Source: Deinococcus sp. Arct2-2 (GTDB taxonomy: Bacteria > Deinococcota > Deinococci > Deinococcales > Deinococcaceae). From it: DNA of 64,000 bases. A model generated the notes under the pieces. The model ran no database searches. It saw nothing but the letters and a program-made list of their open reading frames with translations, and was not told the DNA's origin. Positions 10,190 through 18,455 of the stretch are shown one piece after another (the first letter of the stretch is position 1; each line of letters begins with the position of its first letter). The DNA is taken from assembly GCF_004801315.1 (NCBI RefSeq), contig NZ_SSNW01000012.1, forward strand, positions 41,063 through 105,062, written 5' to 3'. The position numbers were made by a program, and so were the translations under genes.

Positions 10190-12223
10190 ATGCACAAACT
10201 GATTCCGGCGATTTTATTGGTGGCCTGCACTTCGGTGGAGGCCGCGTCTTACACGCTTCCCGTCAACTTGGGACGAATCAGCAACCCAAAGATCTTGCAA
10301 GCCGCCCAAACACTGGAACGCCCGGCGTTGACTGCGGCGCAAACAGCCGCCCTGAGCCGGAACGGATTCGTGATCACGCCTGCGAAGTGGCGGCAGTTCG
10401 ACGCGGCGTATGAGGCCTACCGGTACGCGGATCAGCCCGTCTTCGTGACCACCGACAGCATGCTGCACATCTATCATCTGGTGTTCGACAAGGTGCTGCG
10501 TGACCTCGAACGCCAGTCTCTCGCTCCAGCCCTCAAGCGCATGACGGCGCTGCTGGTCGCGGACGCCGTGAGGCAGCACGCGAACCTGAAGGGCACGGCG
10601 CTGGAACGTGACGCCCTGAACGCCTTGGCGTACCTCGCGGTGGCCCAACGGTTGATCGACCCGGCTGCGGCGACGCCCGCTTCTGTGCAGCAACTGGTGA
10701 CGGCGGAACTCAGGAGCATTGACGCCCATGCTGGCCCAAGCCTGTCCAGTATTTTCAGTGGCAGCCAGATGACCGAGGACTACTCGCAGTATGTGCCGCG
10801 CGGGCATTACACCCGGAGCGAGACCTTCAAACGGTATTTCCGCAGCATGATGTGGCTGGGCCGTATCAATCTGCGTGCCCAGAACGCCAGCGAGACACGC
10901 ACAGCGGCCCTGCTGACCCACCTGATCACGCAAAACGGAGAGGCGCAGAAGCTCTGGGCACGGCTCTATGATCCGACTGCTCTGCTGGTGGGCAAAAGCG
11001 ACGATCTGGATTACCGTCAGTACGCGGCGGCGCTGAAGCAGGTGACAGGCGGAACCGTTCGTCGGCTTGCAGACGCGGGAACGCTGCAAGCCCTTCAGAA
11101 CGCCCTGTTCAAATTGCCCCCGCCTCAGGTCAACAGCGTGTTTGTGGTGGCTCAACCCGGTGAGGGCAGAGAAGTGCGTGACCGTGAGACGCTGGGCTTC
11201 CGCCTGATGGGCCAGCGGTTTACCCTAGACGGCGCGGCCCTGCAACGCTTGGTGTACCGCGAGGTCGGCACCCAAAATGAGCCGCGCCTGCTTCCCAAAG
11301 GGCTTGACCTGTTGGCTGGCTTAGGCAGCAACGCCGCCCTGAACATCCTGCGGGCGATGGGCGAGAGCAACTACGCGAACTACGACGCGCAGATGACCAA
11401 AGTCCGGGCCAGTTTTGCGGCGCTCAAACCTGCCGACTGGAACACCAGCGTGTACAGCGGTTGGATCTACACGCTGCAAGGTTTGGCGAAACCTGACCCG
11501 CGCGATGACCGCTACCCCGCCTTCATGCGCACACCGGCTTGGACGCGCAAGGAACTCTTGACCGCTCTGGGGTCGTGGACAGAGTTGAAGCACGACACCA
11601 TTTTGTACGCCAAGCAAGTTATGGCCGAAATGGGTTCAGGCGGCGAAGAACCCAAGTATCCTCGGGCCTTCGTGGAACCCAATCCGGCGGTGTGGAGCAG
11701 GTTGGCAACTCTGGAAGCGCTGACCCGCACCGTCTTGCAACGTCAGGGCCTCCTGTCGCCAGAGGCGCGGTTCCGCTTAGACGAACTGCGCGACATGCTG
11801 GCCCTGCTGACCCAGGCCACCACCGCCCAACTGAGCGGCCAACTCCTTTCCCGCGACGACAATGACCGCTTGCATTTCTACGGCGGCTGGCTGGAACAGA
11901 TGAAGATGTCCAGCACGGACGCCGAAGGCGAGGAAGGAAACAGCAGCCAATTGGATGAAAACGCTATGGCCGCCGTCGTCGCAGACGTCGCCACAGCAGG
12001 AACGACGGCCCTAGAAGAAGGCACTGGCTTTATTCAGGATCTGTACGCCGTAGTGCCCGACTGGAACGGCGGCCTGCAAGTCGCGCACGGCGGCGTGTAC
12101 AGCCAGTACGAGTTCACGGTGCCGAGCAGCAACCGCCTCACCGACGAAGCGTGGAAAGTCAGACTGACCAAGGGACAGGTTCCGCCCACGCACTCTTGGC
12201 TGGACGGCATCGTGGTGAAGTGA
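10190..12223 (+). CDS. Exported DUF3160 family protein
   Basis: The start at ATG 10190 gives 677 residues and begins directly with a signal peptide (MHKLIPAILLVAC). ATG 10178 is in frame but lies inside the probable -10 box. LVAC fits a lipobox, so it may be a lipoprotein; cleavage after VEA-A is the alternative. The body matches DUF3160 (QPVFVTTDSMLHIYHLVFDKVLRDLE near the N-terminus and LQVAHGGVYSQYEFTVPSSNRLTDEAWK at the C-terminus, quoted in part from longer conserved blocks). The biochemical function of the family is unknown to me. It is coupled (GTGA) to the CapA-like gene. Confidence 0.8.
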   Translation: MHKLIPAILLVACTSVEAASYTLPVNLGRISNPKILQAAQTLERPALTAAQTAALSRNGFVITPAKWRQFDAAYEAYRYADQPVFVTTDSMLHIYHLVFDKVLRDLERQSLAPALKRMTALLVADAVRQHANLKGTALERDALNALAYLAVAQRLIDPAAATPASVQQLVTAELRSIDAHAGPSLSSIFSGSQMTEDYSQYVPRGHYTRSETFKRYFRSMMWLGRINLRAQNASETRTAALLTHLITQNGEAQKLWARLYDPTALLVGKSDDLDYRQYAAALKQVTGGTVRRLADAGTLQALQNALFKLPPPQVNSVFVVAQPGEGREVRDRETLGFRLMGQRFTLDGAALQRLVYREVGTQNEPRLLPKGLDLLAGLGSNAALNILRAMGESNYANYDAQMTKVRASFAALKPADWNTSVYSGWIYTLQGLAKPDPRDDRYPAFMRTPAWTRKELLTALGSWTELKHDTILYAKQVMAEMGSGGEEPKYPRAFVEPNPAVWSRLATLEALTRTVLQRQGLLSPEARFRLDELRDMLALLTQATTAQLSGQLLSRDDNDRLHFYGGWLEQMKMSSTDAEGEEGNSSQLDENAMAAVVADVATAGTTALEEGTGFIQDLYAVVPDWNGGLQVAHGGVYSQYEFTVPSSNRLTDEAWKVRLTKGQVPPTHSWLDGIVVK

Positions 12224-13149
12224 TCCACCCTGACCTGCGCCACGTGGGCAGGAGCTTGGCCGCCTGCCTTCTGGCTGTGGGACTGACTTCGGGTGGCCGG
12301 GAGGCTCCACCCTTCACACTGGTGCTGGCTGGAGATATCAATCTGGCTCGCGGCGCAGCTAGGGCGCAGGATCAGCACTGGCCGGACACATTCGGCGCAG
12401 TGCGGGAAGTCTTTCAGGGGGACTTGGTGCTGGCAAACCTAGAATCGCCCCTCACCGATCAGCCGAAAGTCACCGCCGGCATCGACCTGCGTGCCCCGCT
12501 GGCCGCTGTGCAGGCGCTCACCCCGTTTACGCATCTGAGTGTGGAGAACAACCACGCGCTTGACGGCGGCGAGCGGGGTCAGCATCAAAACATGCTCCTA
12601 CTGAGGGCGCAACAATTGACGCCTGTGACCAGACAGCCTGTGGTTCAGAGTTTTCGGGGCCTGAACGTGGCGCTTTTGTCGTACCTCGACGACGGTTCAC
12701 CGCCTCCACTGGCGCAGGTGCAGGCTGCCCGACAGCAAGCCCACATAGTCATCGTGATGCCGCACTGGGGCGCGGAATACAACGCCGTGACCACCCGGCA
12801 ACGCACGCAGGCGAGGCTGCTGGCTCAGGCAGGCGCAACGCTGATCGTCGGGAGCGGGCCGCACGTCCTGCAAGGCCACGAGCGCATCGGAGACACCTTG
12901 GTGCTGTACAGCCTCGGCAACTTGCTGTTCGATCAGCCGTACCCGGAAGCGTGGTTGGGCGCGGTGGTGCGCGTGCAATTCAGGGGCGCACAGGTGGGAG
13001 GGACACAGGTGAAGGGCACACAGCTGTCGGCCTGCGCCGTGCCGACCTTAACTCGGTCTGGACGCGTTGCGCTGGCCCAAGGGCTGAACTTCCAGAAAGC
13101 GCTGTCGCGTTTGAACCTCCAGAGTTGCCCGAAGCAAGGGCGAATGTGA
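12220..13149 (+). CDS. CapA-like (PGA_cap) metallophosphatase-fold exported protein
   Basis: The 309-residue product starts with GTG over the previous stop and has a hydrophobic N-terminus (LAACLLAVGLTSG). It carries PGA_cap family blocks: LVLAGDINLARG, LVLANLESPLTD, a FTHLSVENNHALDGG block, IVIMPHWGAEYN, and GSGPHVLQGHE...LVLYSLGNLLFDQ. CapA is the anchored calcineurin-like enzyme tied to poly-gamma-glutamate capsule handling. No capB or capC is nearby, so a capsule role is not shown. It is shorter than typical CapA. It is coupled to both neighbours. Confidence 0.75.
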   Translation: MIHPDLRHVGRSLAACLLAVGLTSGGREAPPFTLVLAGDINLARGAARAQDQHWPDTFGAVREVFQGDLVLANLESPLTDQPKVTAGIDLRAPLAAVQALTPFTHLSVENNHALDGGERGQHQNMLLLRAQQLTPVTRQPVVQSFRGLNVALLSYLDDGSPPPLAQVQAARQQAHIVIVMPHWGAEYNAVTTRQRTQARLLAQAGATLIVGSGPHVLQGHERIGDTLVLYSLGNLLFDQPYPEAWLGAVVRVQFRGAQVGGTQVKGTQLSACAVPTLTRSGRVALAQGLNFQKALSRLNLQSCPKQGRM

Positions 13150-13766
13150 CTGGAAGCAGCATCAGACTGACCCGGAGAAATCCTGCTAACCAGCCCAAGT
13201 TGCGCGTGTTTCGCCCAGTCTGCCGTTCGATCTTCCTCGGCGCTCTGGCCTGCCTGTCTTGGGCAAGGGCGGGAGGCGGGGAAACGCCTGTGCAGCGCTG
13301 CCTCTCCCTCCACCTCCCCGCCACGTGGGAGGTGCGCTCCGGTGCCTATGCCGATGTGACGGGCGACGGTTCGCCGGAATGCGTGCTGAGCGTCTGGCGG
13401 CCTTGGCAGGACTGGCCCATCGCCCGCTGGACGGCGCGTCCGACCCCCATTATCCGCAACCGGGATGCTCAGGGGGCCAGCTCGCATATCGCTGTGCTGA
13501 AACTCCTGCAAGACGGCGCGTTCCGCTCTGTTTGGATGGGCAGCGCTCTCTTTCAGCCCGTCACTGCGCTTAAGATTCTGCCGGATGGCACGCTCGCCAC
13601 GCTGGAAACCACCTATCGGCGGGGCAGATACGGCGCTGGTGTGGCCCAGAGTTATTGGAAATGGACAGGATTTGGCTTCGGCCTTCTGAGACGCGAACTT
13701 GTGCAGCCTGACACGCTGCGGCGGACTCCAAGCGAGTTGGGGAAGCGGAGGACAAAAGAGCCGTGA
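13146..13766 (+). CDS. Exported FG-GAP/VCBS-like protein of unknown function
   Basis: The GTG at 13146 overlaps the CapA-like stop and gives 206 residues. A hydrophobic segment (SIFLGALACLSWARA) near residues 29-43 could be a signal peptide behind an unusually long basic N-terminus, so the true start may be the later GTG in RVFRPV. The motif YADVTGDGSPECVLSVWRP is typical of a single FG-GAP/VCBS blade with a calcium-binding DGDG-like loop. Overlapping starts indicate an operon DUF3160-CapA-this gene, all exported. Confidence 0.6.
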   Translation: MTGSSIRLTRRNPANQPKLRVFRPVCRSIFLGALACLSWARAGGGETPVQRCLSLHLPATWEVRSGAYADVTGDGSPECVLSVWRPWQDWPIARWTARPTPIIRNRDAQGASSHIAVLKLLQDGAFRSVWMGSALFQPVTALKILPDGTLATLETTYRRGRYGAGVAQSYWKWTGFGFGLLRRELVQPDTLRRTPSELGKRRTKEP

Positions 13767-14135
13767 ACGCGCTTCGGTGGTGCGGCCCTTGCGGGAACTC
13801 GTCGCTGAACTTGATACGCCAAGTGCCGATCAATTCGCAGGCAGTCTCACTGCTCCGCCCGAGAAAAAGTTCTCTGACATCGCGGCAACGTGGTGGAAAT
13901 CGGTGGGAGAGCCAAACCGCGTGGCCGCTGTTCGATGACAGAAAGCGCTGGTGGATCAAAGACTGAACTCGGGCAATAACGGGTAGAGACTCCCACAGCC
14001 CTAGTCGACACACAAAAGCCACCCACTGTCTCCCGGTTGTCCGTGCCTATTTGGGGAGTGCGTGTTCCAATCCTGCTGAAAGCATGAAGGCCGCGCCGGG
14101 ATGACGCTGCCGTACCTGCGGGTGTAGCGTCAAGT
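13767..14135. other. Gap before the oxidoreductase operon, no gene seen
   Basis: Frames in this stretch are weak and on both strands, with no recognisable domain. At its right edge TAGCGT (14125-14130) lies 5 bases before the ATG at 14136, which fits a leaderless promoter for the aldo/keto reductase operon. Confidence 0.4.
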
Positions 14136-15107
14136 ATGGAATACCGTCATCTGGGCCGCACCGGCCTGAAAGTCAGCCCCCTGTGTCTGGGAACCATGAA
14201 CTTTGGCCCCGAAACGAGCGAGCAGGACAGCCACAGCATCATGGATACGGCGCTGGACCGTGGTGTCAATTTCTTTGATACCGCCGACGTCTATGGCCGC
14301 CAGCCGGGTCAGGGCGTGACCGAGCAGATCGTCGGGCGCTGGCTGGAGAAAAATCCGGGCCACCGTGACCGGATCGTGCTGGCGACGAAGGTGTACGGCA
14401 AGATGGGGGACGGCCCCAACGATCAAAAGCTCTCGGCCTACCACATCCGTAAGGCGTGCGAGGACAGCCTGCGCCGCCTCAAGACCGATCACATCGACCT
14501 GTACCAGATGCACCACATCGACCGGGCCACGCCCTGGGAGGAAATCTGGCAGGCGATGGAACAGCTGGTGCGCGAAGGCAAGGTGCTGTACGTGGGCAGC
14601 AGCAACTTTGCGGGCTGGCATATCGCGCAGGCCAATACGCTGGCCGCCCAGCGCCACTTTATGGGCTTGGTGTCCGAGCAGAGCCTCTATAACCTGTCGG
14701 CACGCATGATCGAGTTGGAAGTTATTCCGGCGTGTCAGGCACTGGGCTTGGGCCTGATCCCCTGGAGTCCGCTGGGCGGCGGCCTGCTGGGCGGGGTCTT
14801 GCAAAAAGCCAGCGCAGGCCGCCGCGCCAGCGAGAACATGCAAAAGCAGATCGACCAACACCGCCCGCAACTGGAGCAGTACGAGGCGCTGTGTAAAGAA
14901 CTGGGTGAGTCCCCGGCAGATGTGGCGCTGGCGTGGCTGCTGCATCAACCCGCCGTGACCGCCCCGATTATCGGCCCGCGCACGGCAGCGCAACTGGACG
15001 GCGCACTGAAAGCGCTGGACATCAAGCTCACAGAGGACAGCGTAAGCAAGCTGAACGACATCTGGCCCGGCCCCGGCGGACAGGCTCCGGAAGCCTACGC
15101 GTGGTAA
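14136..15107 (+). CDS. Aldo/keto reductase
   Basis: The 323-residue cytoplasmic protein has the AKR (alpha/beta)8 barrel motifs. The N-terminal signature is LGRTGLKVSPLCLGTMNFG; Asp48 and Tyr53 lie in FFDTADVYG, Lys85 in LATKVYG, and the catalytic His is in YQMHHID (126-127). NADPH-binding residues lie in the C-terminal WLLHQPAVTAPIIGPRT block. It reduces carbonyl compounds; the substrate is not evident. It leads an overlapping three-gene unit with two SDR proteins, so all three probably act on the same sugar-like substrate. Confidence 0.85.
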   Translation: MEYRHLGRTGLKVSPLCLGTMNFGPETSEQDSHSIMDTALDRGVNFFDTADVYGRQPGQGVTEQIVGRWLEKNPGHRDRIVLATKVYGKMGDGPNDQKLSAYHIRKACEDSLRRLKTDHIDLYQMHHIDRATPWEEIWQAMEQLVREGKVLYVGSSNFAGWHIAQANTLAAQRHFMGLVSEQSLYNLSARMIELEVIPACQALGLGLIPWSPLGGGLLGGVLQKASAGRRASENMQKQIDQHRPQLEQYEALCKELGESPADVALAWLLHQPAVTAPIIGPRTAAQLDGALKALDIKLTEDSVSKLNDIWPGPGGQAPEAYAW

Positions 15108-16027
15108 ATATTCCTTTGGCAGACCAGCTCTCTCTGGCAGGGCCAGTGGTGCTGACCGGCGCGGCGGGCCGGGCTGGACGCGCTGCCCTACGGCATCTGC
15201 TGGAACACGGCTACGAGGTCATTGCCGTGGATACCCAGCCCATTCCCAAGCCGGACGGCACTGTGGCGGGTTCGCTGAAAGCCGCCCTGCGTGCAGACCT
15301 GACCGATCTGGGTCAAACGCTGGAAGTCATGCAGGGGGCAAGCAGCGTGATTCACCTGGCGAATATTCCTGCTCCGGGTCTTCAGGCCCCGCACCACACC
15401 TTCGTGCAGAACGTGACCATGAACCACAGCGTCTTTACGGCGGCGACCATGCTGGGTCTAGACCGGGTGGTGTGGGCGTCCAGTGAAACCACGCTGGGCC
15501 TGCCGTTTGGTGTGCCGCCGCAGTACGCCCCGGTGGACGAGGCGCACTACCCGCACCCGGAATCGTCCTACGCGCTCAGCAAGGTGGTCACCGAGACGAT
15601 GGCACAGGATTTTGCGCGTCACTCGGGCATTCCTTTCGTGGCCCTGCGGTTTTCCAACATCTTGGGGCCGGAGGAGTACCGCCGGTTTCCAGAGCTGGCG
15701 TGGCCGGATCTGCACGCCCGCAACTGGAATCTGTGGGGCTATATCGACGAGCGGGACGCCGCGCTGGCCTGCCGTTTGGCCCTGACCGCGCCGCTTGAAG
15801 GAGCCAGCAGCTTCATCATCGCCGCCGCCGACACGGTGATGCCGGTTCCCTCACGCACGCTGATGGCACAGGTGTTTCCCGGTGTGCCGCTGCGCGAATC
15901 GCTGACGGGGTTCGGGACGCTGCTGAGCATCGACCACGCCCGCGCCCAGCTCGGTTTCGAGCCTCAGCACAGTTGGCGCGGCACGCTGGACGAGCAGGGC
16001 CAACAGTTAGCACAGGAGAACCCATGA
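15101..16027 (+). CDS. NAD(P)-dependent epimerase/dehydratase (extended SDR)
   Basis: The GTG at 15101 overlaps the reductase stop and gives 308 residues; the frame is open further upstream only as a shadow of the reductase gene. A Rossmann motif GAAGRAG (20-26) follows a short N-terminal strand. Tyr157 and Lys161 in YALSK, with Ser in WASSET, complete the SDR catalytic set. It likely interconverts or oxidises a sugar-type substrate. The end is coupled (ATGA) to the next dehydrogenase. Confidence 0.8.
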   Translation: MVNIPLADQLSLAGPVVLTGAAGRAGRAALRHLLEHGYEVIAVDTQPIPKPDGTVAGSLKAALRADLTDLGQTLEVMQGASSVIHLANIPAPGLQAPHHTFVQNVTMNHSVFTAATMLGLDRVVWASSETTLGLPFGVPPQYAPVDEAHYPHPESSYALSKVVTETMAQDFARHSGIPFVALRFSNILGPEEYRRFPELAWPDLHARNWNLWGYIDERDAALACRLALTAPLEGASSFIIAAADTVMPVPSRTLMAQVFPGVPLRESLTGFGTLLSIDHARAQLGFEPQHSWRGTLDEQGQQLAQENP

Positions 16028-17034
16028 AGGTTCTGTTCATCGGTGGCACGGGCATCATCAGCTCGGCGTGTTCGGAACTGGCGCTGGCGCAGGGCATGGA
16101 TCTGTTCCTGCTCAACCGGGGTGAGTCGTCAAGGCCCATTCCAGAGGGCGCAACCGTGCTGCACGGCGATATCCGCGATCCGGGCAGCGTGCGGGAGGCG
16201 CTGGGCGAGCTGAAGTTCGACGTGGTGGTGAACTGGGTGGCCTTCACCCCCGAACACATCGAGACCGATCTGGAGCTTTTTGCGGGCCGAACCAAACAGT
16301 ACGTCTTTATCAGCTCGGCGTCGGCGTACCAGAAGCCGCTGGGCCATCTGCCGATTACGGAATCCACGCCGCTGCACAACCCCTTCTGGCCGTATTCCCG
16401 CGACAAGATCGCCTGCGAAGACCGGCTGACCCGCGCCTACCGCGAGGACGGCTTTCCGGCGACCATCGTGCGGCCCTCACACACCTATGACCGGACGCTG
16501 CTGCCTATGGACGGCGGCTGGACGGTGGTAGACCGCATGCGCCGGGGCAAACCCGTCATCGTTCATGGCGACGGCACCTCCCTGTGGACGCTGACCCATC
16601 ACCGCGATTTTGCCGTGGGGTTCGTGGGTTTACTGGGCCGCCCAGCAGTGGTCGGTGAGGCCGTGCAGATCACCGGCGACGAGTGGCTGACGTGGAACCA
16701 GATTTTTGAGCTGGTGGCCGGAGCGGCGGGCGCAGAGGCGAACATCGTCCATGTGCCGTCCGACATCATCGCCGCCTTCGCTCCCGACTGGGGCGCGGGC
16801 CTGCTGGGTGACAAGGCCCACAGCGTCATCTTCGACAACAGCAAGATCAAGCGTCTGGTGCCAGAGTTCCGGGCCACCATTCCGTATGCACGCGGCGTGC
16901 AGGAAGTACTGGCTTGGTATGACGCCGATCCGGCGCGTCAGGTCGTCAACGCAGAGTTAGAGCGCGTGATGGACGATATTATCGGGCAGATTCAGGGCGT
17001 GGGGCCACGCAGATCAGGAGCTGTAGACATTTAG
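16024..17034 (+). CDS. NAD-dependent epimerase/dehydratase (atypical/extended SDR)
   Basis: The ATG at 16024 gives 336 residues beginning KVLFIGGTGIIS, a Rossmann glycine motif of the GGTGxxS form. DIRDPGSV carries the usual adenine-side Asp. FISSASAYQKPLG and PYSRDK provide the Ser and the Tyr-x3-Lys pair. The C-terminal half (TGDEWLTWNQIFELVAGAAG and beyond) is the substrate domain. It closes the three-gene oxidoreductase operon. The substrate is unknown. Confidence 0.8.
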   Translation: MKVLFIGGTGIISSACSELALAQGMDLFLLNRGESSRPIPEGATVLHGDIRDPGSVREALGELKFDVVVNWVAFTPEHIETDLELFAGRTKQYVFISSASAYQKPLGHLPITESTPLHNPFWPYSRDKIACEDRLTRAYREDGFPATIVRPSHTYDRTLLPMDGGWTVVDRMRRGKPVIVHGDGTSLWTLTHHRDFAVGFVGLLGRPAVVGEAVQITGDEWLTWNQIFELVAGAAGAEANIVHVPSDIIAAFAPDWGAGLLGDKAHSVIFDNSKIKRLVPEFRATIPYARGVQEVLAWYDADPARQVVNAELERVMDDIIGQIQGVGPRRSGAVDI

Positions 17035-17141
17035 AGGGCGTGATTGTGCGGGTCGGAGGAGACTGACCCGCCGTGACCGCTCCCGAGCAAGTCGTAAAAA
17101 CGACGATGGCGGGTGCGGAATGGCCGCACTTTCTATCGGCC

Positions 17142-18089
17142 TTACCGTCCGGGAGTGCTGCACCACAGGCTGATGCCGGTCAGTTGGTGGGTGGCTTCCG
17201 TATTGGCGCTCCTCAGAATCAGGTAATCGTCGTCGGTGGGCGGCGCGTTCAGTTGCAGGCTCATCTCGGTATATTGTGGGGTTTCCTCGTTCAACTCGAT
17301 CACTCCCAGCGAGGTGCCCCAAGCGTTCGTCAGCTTCAGCGCCACTGCCTTAGCAGAAAGGGGCACGGCTGTGACCTGCCCTTTGAGGCCAGCTTGGAAG
17401 CCGCCCTCAGCGCTGCCTTTGATGGAAAGGGCGTAGCCGCCGCCCGCGCACAGGCCCATAAACACGGTGGGAACGCCCGACGTTCTCCTGATGGATTCGA
17501 ACGCCACCCCTTGCGCCACCTTCAGGCGCGTGGCCCACACTTGGGCGGGCACCGGGTCGGCTGGAATCAGTACGGTAGACCGCAACACCGCGCTCAACAC
17601 CTGAACAGCCGCCTCACTTTGATCCGGGGAGTGGGGCAGCATGACAGTCACCCGCGTCGGGGTGCCGCCACTCACGGTCTGCACGGTGGCGGTGCGGGTC
17701 AGCACTCCGCCCCCCGGCAGGCGGTAGCGGGCCACCTGTACCTCGGCTCGGGTGGGCGGCGCAGTCAGGACGGCCTCCTGCTGACCCAGCTTCAGTTTGG
17801 CCGGAAAGGCCGTCCGCAGCGCGTTGGCCGGAGCGTTGGGCAGCACGCTGATGATGATGGTGCTTCGGCCCTCCAAACCACGCAGGTTGAGGGCCACGCC
17901 GGGGGCATCCTCGCTGGGGCCTAACTCCGCCTGATAGCCCGGCGGCACGGTGAGACGGAAGCCCAACGTGGGGGCGTCGATGGTGGTTCCGGCAGCGTAG
18001 ACCTGCGCCACCCGCAGCGGTTCGGCTTGCCCTGCGCCCAACGCGCCCCCCACCAAAGCCAGCGCCAACACCCACGCCCGTAGTTTCAT
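17142..18089 (-). CDS. Secreted protein of unknown function
   Basis: The 315-residue product has a clear signal peptide (MKLRAWVLALALVGGALGAGQA, about 22 residues). The mature part is beta-rich, with PTLGFRLTVPPGYQAELG and a C-terminal LQLNAPPTDDDYLILRSAN block, and two cysteines that could pair (GLCAGGG and LWCSTPG). No family is recognised. On the minus strand TAAGCT ends 6 bases before the ATG, which fits a leaderless promoter (bases 18096-18101). Confidence 0.65.
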   Translation of the reverse strand: MKLRAWVLALALVGGALGAGQAEPLRVAQVYAAGTTIDAPTLGFRLTVPPGYQAELGPSEDAPGVALNLRGLEGRSTIIISVLPNAPANALRTAFPAKLKLGQQEAVLTAPPTRAEVQVARYRLPGGGVLTRTATVQTVSGGTPTRVTVMLPHSPDQSEAAVQVLSAVLRSTVLIPADPVPAQVWATRLKVAQGVAFESIRRTSGVPTVFMGLCAGGGYALSIKGSAEGGFQAGLKGQVTAVPLSAKAVALKLTNAWGTSLGVIELNEETPQYTEMSLQLNAPPTDDDYLILRSANTEATHQLTGISLWCSTPGR

Positions 18090-18455
18090 GCCTGTAGCTT
18101 AGGCGACGGCTCTGACAAAAGTTGAACGGAGCCTCAGGACACGTCTGCGACTGGTCTCAGACCCATTGATCCGAAGCGCTCAGACCGCCCGGCCCAATCA
18201 GTGCGAAGAAGGGAACGCACCCCAGAGGTCGAATCACCAGACGAACCGTTTCTGCTCTCCTGACATTCCAGTGGTCTGAAAGAGAAATTCAGTCTGGTGG
18301 ACGGTCACGACAACAAACGACTTTCTGAGCGGTCTTTGGGCATCAGCCGCGCCTGCTCAACACGCCTGCTCAGACAGTGTCTCCACGCCTAGACCTTGCT
18401 CACAACCTCATAACTTCGGCCCGCTTCCGCCGACGAACAGGGATACTGAATCCCA
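18090..18455. other. Divergent intergenic region between 17142 and 18456 genes
   Basis: It holds the leaderless promoter of the minus-strand gene at 18096-18101. The remainder has no credible coding frame or repeat that I can see. Confidence 0.4.

Noticed and set aside
13570..14022. A 150-codon minus-strand frame after the FG-GAP-like gene
   Set aside because: It overlaps the coding end of a supported gene and has no recognisable domain.
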